From Vicinamibacteria bacterium (lineage in GTDB: Bacteria > Acidobacteriota > Vicinamibacteria > Vicinamibacterales > UBA8438), in NCBI GenBank assembly GCA_022820675.1, contig JAJEFC010000080.1:1-57025 (forward strand): a stretch of DNA of 57,025 nt. The letters are read 5' to 3'. Positions 54,764-57,025 of this stretch are shown here, in pieces. Position 1 is the first letter of the stretch; every line of letters starts with the position of its first letter. Made by a program: the position numbers and the translations under genes. The notes below the pieces were generated by a model. That model did no database searches. It was given only the letters and a program-made list of their open reading frames with translations, and had not been told where the DNA came from.

Positions 54764-55639
54764 TCAATGCGTCATCGCGTGCAGGAGGAAGTTGATGCCG
54801 ATGGCGTACGACGTGACCGAGAAGCGGTAGAAGAACTCGTAGTCCTCGCCCTCCCGCTCCCAGCCGTCGGCGATGTCGGTGTTGTGGGTCATCAGCACCA
54901 TCAGGCGGCCGTGGTCGTCGTAGATGCCCCGCACGTTGACCTCGGCGCTCAGCGAGCCGCGCTCCGAGGTGGTCATGCCCCCGACCCGCCGGAAGTGCTG
55001 GATGGACGGCACCTGCGGCACCTCGTCGATGTCGAACATGCCGTGGTGGATCGGGTCCGAGATGGGGATGTCGACGATGGGAAACTCGCCGGGCGGCAGG
55101 ACCTTGCCGATCTCGGCCGCCCACTGCTCCCACGCGTACGGCCCCCAGAAGTCGTCGACCCACAGGAAGCCGCCCTTCCGCAGGTAGGCGCCGAGGCGCT
55201 CCGCCTCCTCGGCGTCGAGCCAGATGGTGCCGACGTCGGACATGAACAGGAACGGGTAGTCGAACAGCCTGGGGTCGGTCAGCCGCACCACGACGTGGTC
55301 GGGCTCGTTCCGCCGGTCGACGCCGACCGGGGCGTGGGTCAGCTCCGAGAGCCGGATCGAGAAGTTGATGTCGGCGTCGGGGTAGTCGGTGTGCCAGCCC
55401 TGGCCCCCCCGCTCGCGGTGGGTGCTCTGGTAGAGCCCCCGCGCGAACGTGAACAGCCGGTGGGTGGGCTCGGCGGACGGGTAGCGCGGGGGCATGCGCC
55501 GCCAGCCCCACTGCGCGACCGCGACGGTCGATCCGCCGAGCACGACCGCCGCGACCACGGCGGCCGCAATGCGCCGCGCCCAGGGACGCGCCCGTCGGCC
55601 GGTGCCCGGCAATGCTCCTCGATCAGCTCGGCGCCCCAC
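54764..55639 (-). CDS. DUF4159 membrane-anchored protein
   Basis: 291 residues from a GTG at 55639. One membrane helix (AAAVVAAVVLGGSTVAVAQ) precedes the DUF4159 domain: FTFARGLYQSTH, LTDPRLFDYPFLFMSDVGTIWLDAEEAERLGAYLRKGGFLWVDDFWG and HHGMFDI are characteristic. In this phylum DUF4159 genes cluster with MoxR ATPase, DUF58 and von Willebrand proteins of an envelope-related system. The product resembles a glutamine-amidotransferase-like fold without catalysis. It lies 6 bp after the coiled-coil gene and is probably in the same operon. Confidence 0.88.
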   Translation of the reverse strand: MGRRADRGALPGTGRRARPWARRIAAAVVAAVVLGGSTVAVAQWGWRRMPPRYPSAEPTHRLFTFARGLYQSTHRERGGQGWHTDYPDADINFSIRLSELTHAPVGVDRRNEPDHVVVRLTDPRLFDYPFLFMSDVGTIWLDAEEAERLGAYLRKGGFLWVDDFWGPYAWEQWAAEIGKVLPPGEFPIVDIPISDPIHHGMFDIDEVPQVPSIQHFRRVGGMTTSERGSLSAEVNVRGIYDDHGRLMVLMTHNTDIADGWEREGEDYEFFYRFSVTSYAIGINFLLHAMTH

Positions 55640-55645
55640 CGGAGC

Positions 55646-57025
55646 CTACTCCTCGGCCAGCGCCCGGAAGTACTCCTCGATCAGCTCGCGGAACCCGTCG
55701 GGGACCTCGTCGCTGCTGGCCAGGAACAGGTCCTCGCGGTCGCCGTCGACCTCGCGGCGGAGCCGGTACTCGAACCGCTTGAGCTCCTCGATGACGAACG
55801 ACTGCATGCGCGCGATGGCCTCGGCGCTCTGGTAGATGCGCGGGTCGTCGAGCTCGCGCATGGCCTGGATGATCTCGGCGAGATCGCCCACGTCGCCGAA
55901 GTTCTCGGCCCGCAGCATCCGCTGCAGCTCCTGCGCGTCGGCCCCGCGCTCGCGGAACTCGCGCTGCCACTGCCGCACGTCGCGGGGGTCGAAGGCCCAG
56001 TCGCCGGGCCGCGCGTCGCCGGGGCCGCCCCAGCCGAACGGGCTCCCGAAGCGGTTGCCGCCGGCGCCGTCCTGCGCGCCGCCCGGCTGTCCGCCCGCCT
56101 GCGCGTTCTGGCCTTCCTGGCCGGCCTGCCCCGCCTGACCCTCCTGGCCCGGCTGGCCTTCCTGACCCTGTCCGGGCTGGCCTTCCTGGCCCGGCTGGCC
56201 TTCCTGGCCCTGCTGACCCGGCTGGCCCTCCTGCGGCTCGCCGTTCTCGGCGCGGGCCTGACCCTGCCGTATGCGCTGCTCGAGCGACTCGAGCCCGCGC
56301 ATGAGATCTCGGGTCTGGTCGAGGGCCTGCTCGAGCCCGGTCGCCCCGGCGGTGCCGACCGCCTCGCCGGCCTCGGCGAGCTGCTGCTCGAGATCGCGGA
56401 TGTCGTTGCCGATCTCGGCCTCGAACTGCTCGGCGTAGGCCGGCGACCGGGCGCGGATGAGGCCGCGCGAGTAGCGGATCTTCTCCTTCAGCTTGCTCTC
56501 GCGGATGCCGTTCGCGGCCTCCTGCAGCTCGGTCGACGCGCCCCGCTCCTCGCGGCGGAACTCGGCCGACGTCGAGTCGATGTCCCGCTCGAGGTCGGCC
56601 ACCCGCGACTCCATCTCGTTCTTGCGCTCGGTGAGGCGGCCGATGCGCTCGAGCCGTTCCTGGTTGTCGAGGTCGCCGAGGCCGGACACCTGCCCGGCCA
56701 CGTCCGCCTCTTCCGCGGAGAGCTCCGCCGCGCGCCGCTGGAAGTCCTCGATGTCGCGCGACAGCCGCTCGCTCTGCTGCCCCTGCAACTGGCGCTCGAC
56801 CTCGCGCAGGCGGTCGAGGGCCGCCGCCGCCTCCGCGAAGCCCTGGTTGTCGGCGTTCGCGGCGGCCTGGCGCATGGCGTCGGCCGCCTCCTGCAGCCGC
56901 CGCGCCGCCTGCATCATCTGCGGCGACTGCTGCTCGCGGGCGAGCCGCTCGAGCCGCCGCGCCGCCTCTTCCGCCTCGTCGGCGAGCACCCGTTGTGACG
57001 CCCCGCCGCCGGCCCGCGCGGTCTG
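55646..57025 (-). CDS. C-terminal part of a large coiled-coil protein (DUF4175-like), cut by the window edge
   Basis: The frame runs open to the window end, so the start is missing; at least 459 residues are visible. The first two thirds are charged, alanine-rich coiled coil. A Gly-Gln-rich segment (repeats of GQEGQPGQ) spans about 56100-56235, then GSPFGWGGPGDARPGDWAFDPRDVRQWQREFRERG and a helical end (EEYFRALAEE). Position next to DUF4159 and composition match the large uncharacterised or DUF4175-type membrane proteins of MoxR/DUF58/DUF4159 clusters. Membrane helices, if present, lie outside the window. Confidence 0.7.
   Translation of the reverse strand, partial: QTARAGGGASQRVLADEAEEAARRLERLAREQQSPQMMQAARRLQEAADAMRQAAANADNQGFAEAAAALDRLREVERQLQGQQSERLSRDIEDFQRRAAELSAEEADVAGQVSGLGDLDNQERLERIGRLTERKNEMESRVADLERDIDSTSAEFRREERGASTELQEAANGIRESKLKEKIRYSRGLIRARSPAYAEQFEAEIGNDIRDLEQQLAEAGEAVGTAGATGLEQALDQTRDLMRGLESLEQRIRQGQARAENGEPQEGQPGQQGQEGQPGQEGQPGQGQEGQPGQEGQAGQAGQEGQNAQAGGQPGGAQDGAGGNRFGSPFGWGGPGDARPGDWAFDPRDVRQWQREFRERGADAQELQRMLRAENFGDVGDLAEIIQAMRELDDPRIYQSAEAIARMQSFVIEELKRFEYRLRREVDGDREDLFLASSDEVPDGFRELIEEYFRALAEE

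Overview
The window is very G+C-rich bacterial DNA with genes on both strands, short operons and long gaps between some of them. No rRNA, tRNA, CRISPR array, intact transposase or phage gene was recognised. Several features suggest an acidobacterium, probably a Vicinamibacteria relative, although no marker gene is present to settle this. They are a DUF1592/DUF1552/ankyrin operon, a secreted LRR metalloprotease ending in VRA-H--ELR modules, a PQQ-type propeller enzyme, a tripartite tricarboxylate transporter, and DUF4159 beside a coiled-coil protein.

Layout. 1-1.7 kb: end of a COG3375 GNAT acetyltransferase and a MenC-family racemase, joined by a 97-bp tandem array. 2-11 kb: secreted methyltransferase, giant LRR metalloprotease, M14 peptidase. 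11.4-13.5 kb: bifunctional fatty-acid oxidation enzyme. 13.8-18.6 kb: accessory stretch with an AAA+ ATPase, a DUF4145 gene coupled to a frameshifted Sel1 gene, a HigBA module and an antitoxin-like remnant. 18.7-24.8 kb: quinoprotein, VapBC plus esterase operon, membrane MutS homologue, retropepsin. 24.7-32.6 kb: Tat-exported hydrolase, FitAB-type module, two secreted unknowns, alanine-type aminotransferase, TctCBA. 32.7-39.5 kb: three-gene ABC exporter, orphan BrnA, VOC protein, Phd-ParE, class I fumarase. 39.9-44 kb: HupE/UreJ membrane protein and a membrane-anchor protein joined by a 26-bp array, a truncated hsdM, HigA- and HicB-type antitoxins, a hendecad coiled-coil protein. 44-57 kb: ankyrin/DUF1552/DUF1592 operon, AAA-PDDEXK protein, M28 peptidase, esterase, DUF4159 gene and a coiled-coil gene running off the edge.

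The most unusual observation is seen at two unrelated gene pairs, GNAT-menC and hupE-anchor. The stop codon of the upstream gene overlaps a start codon (NTGA), and tandem repeats then create a chain of very short reading frames. Each ends in an NTGA overlap with the next start, until the real downstream gene begins. This looks like a relay of translational termination-reinitiation built by tandem duplication of a stop/start junction.

Other themes are many toxin-antitoxin genes, several without a partner (HigBA, VapBC, FitAB, Phd-ParE, and lone BrnA, HigA and HicB), many direct 4-nt gene overlaps, and several genes with a -10-like hexamer 6-9 nt before the start codon, which suggests leaderless mRNAs.
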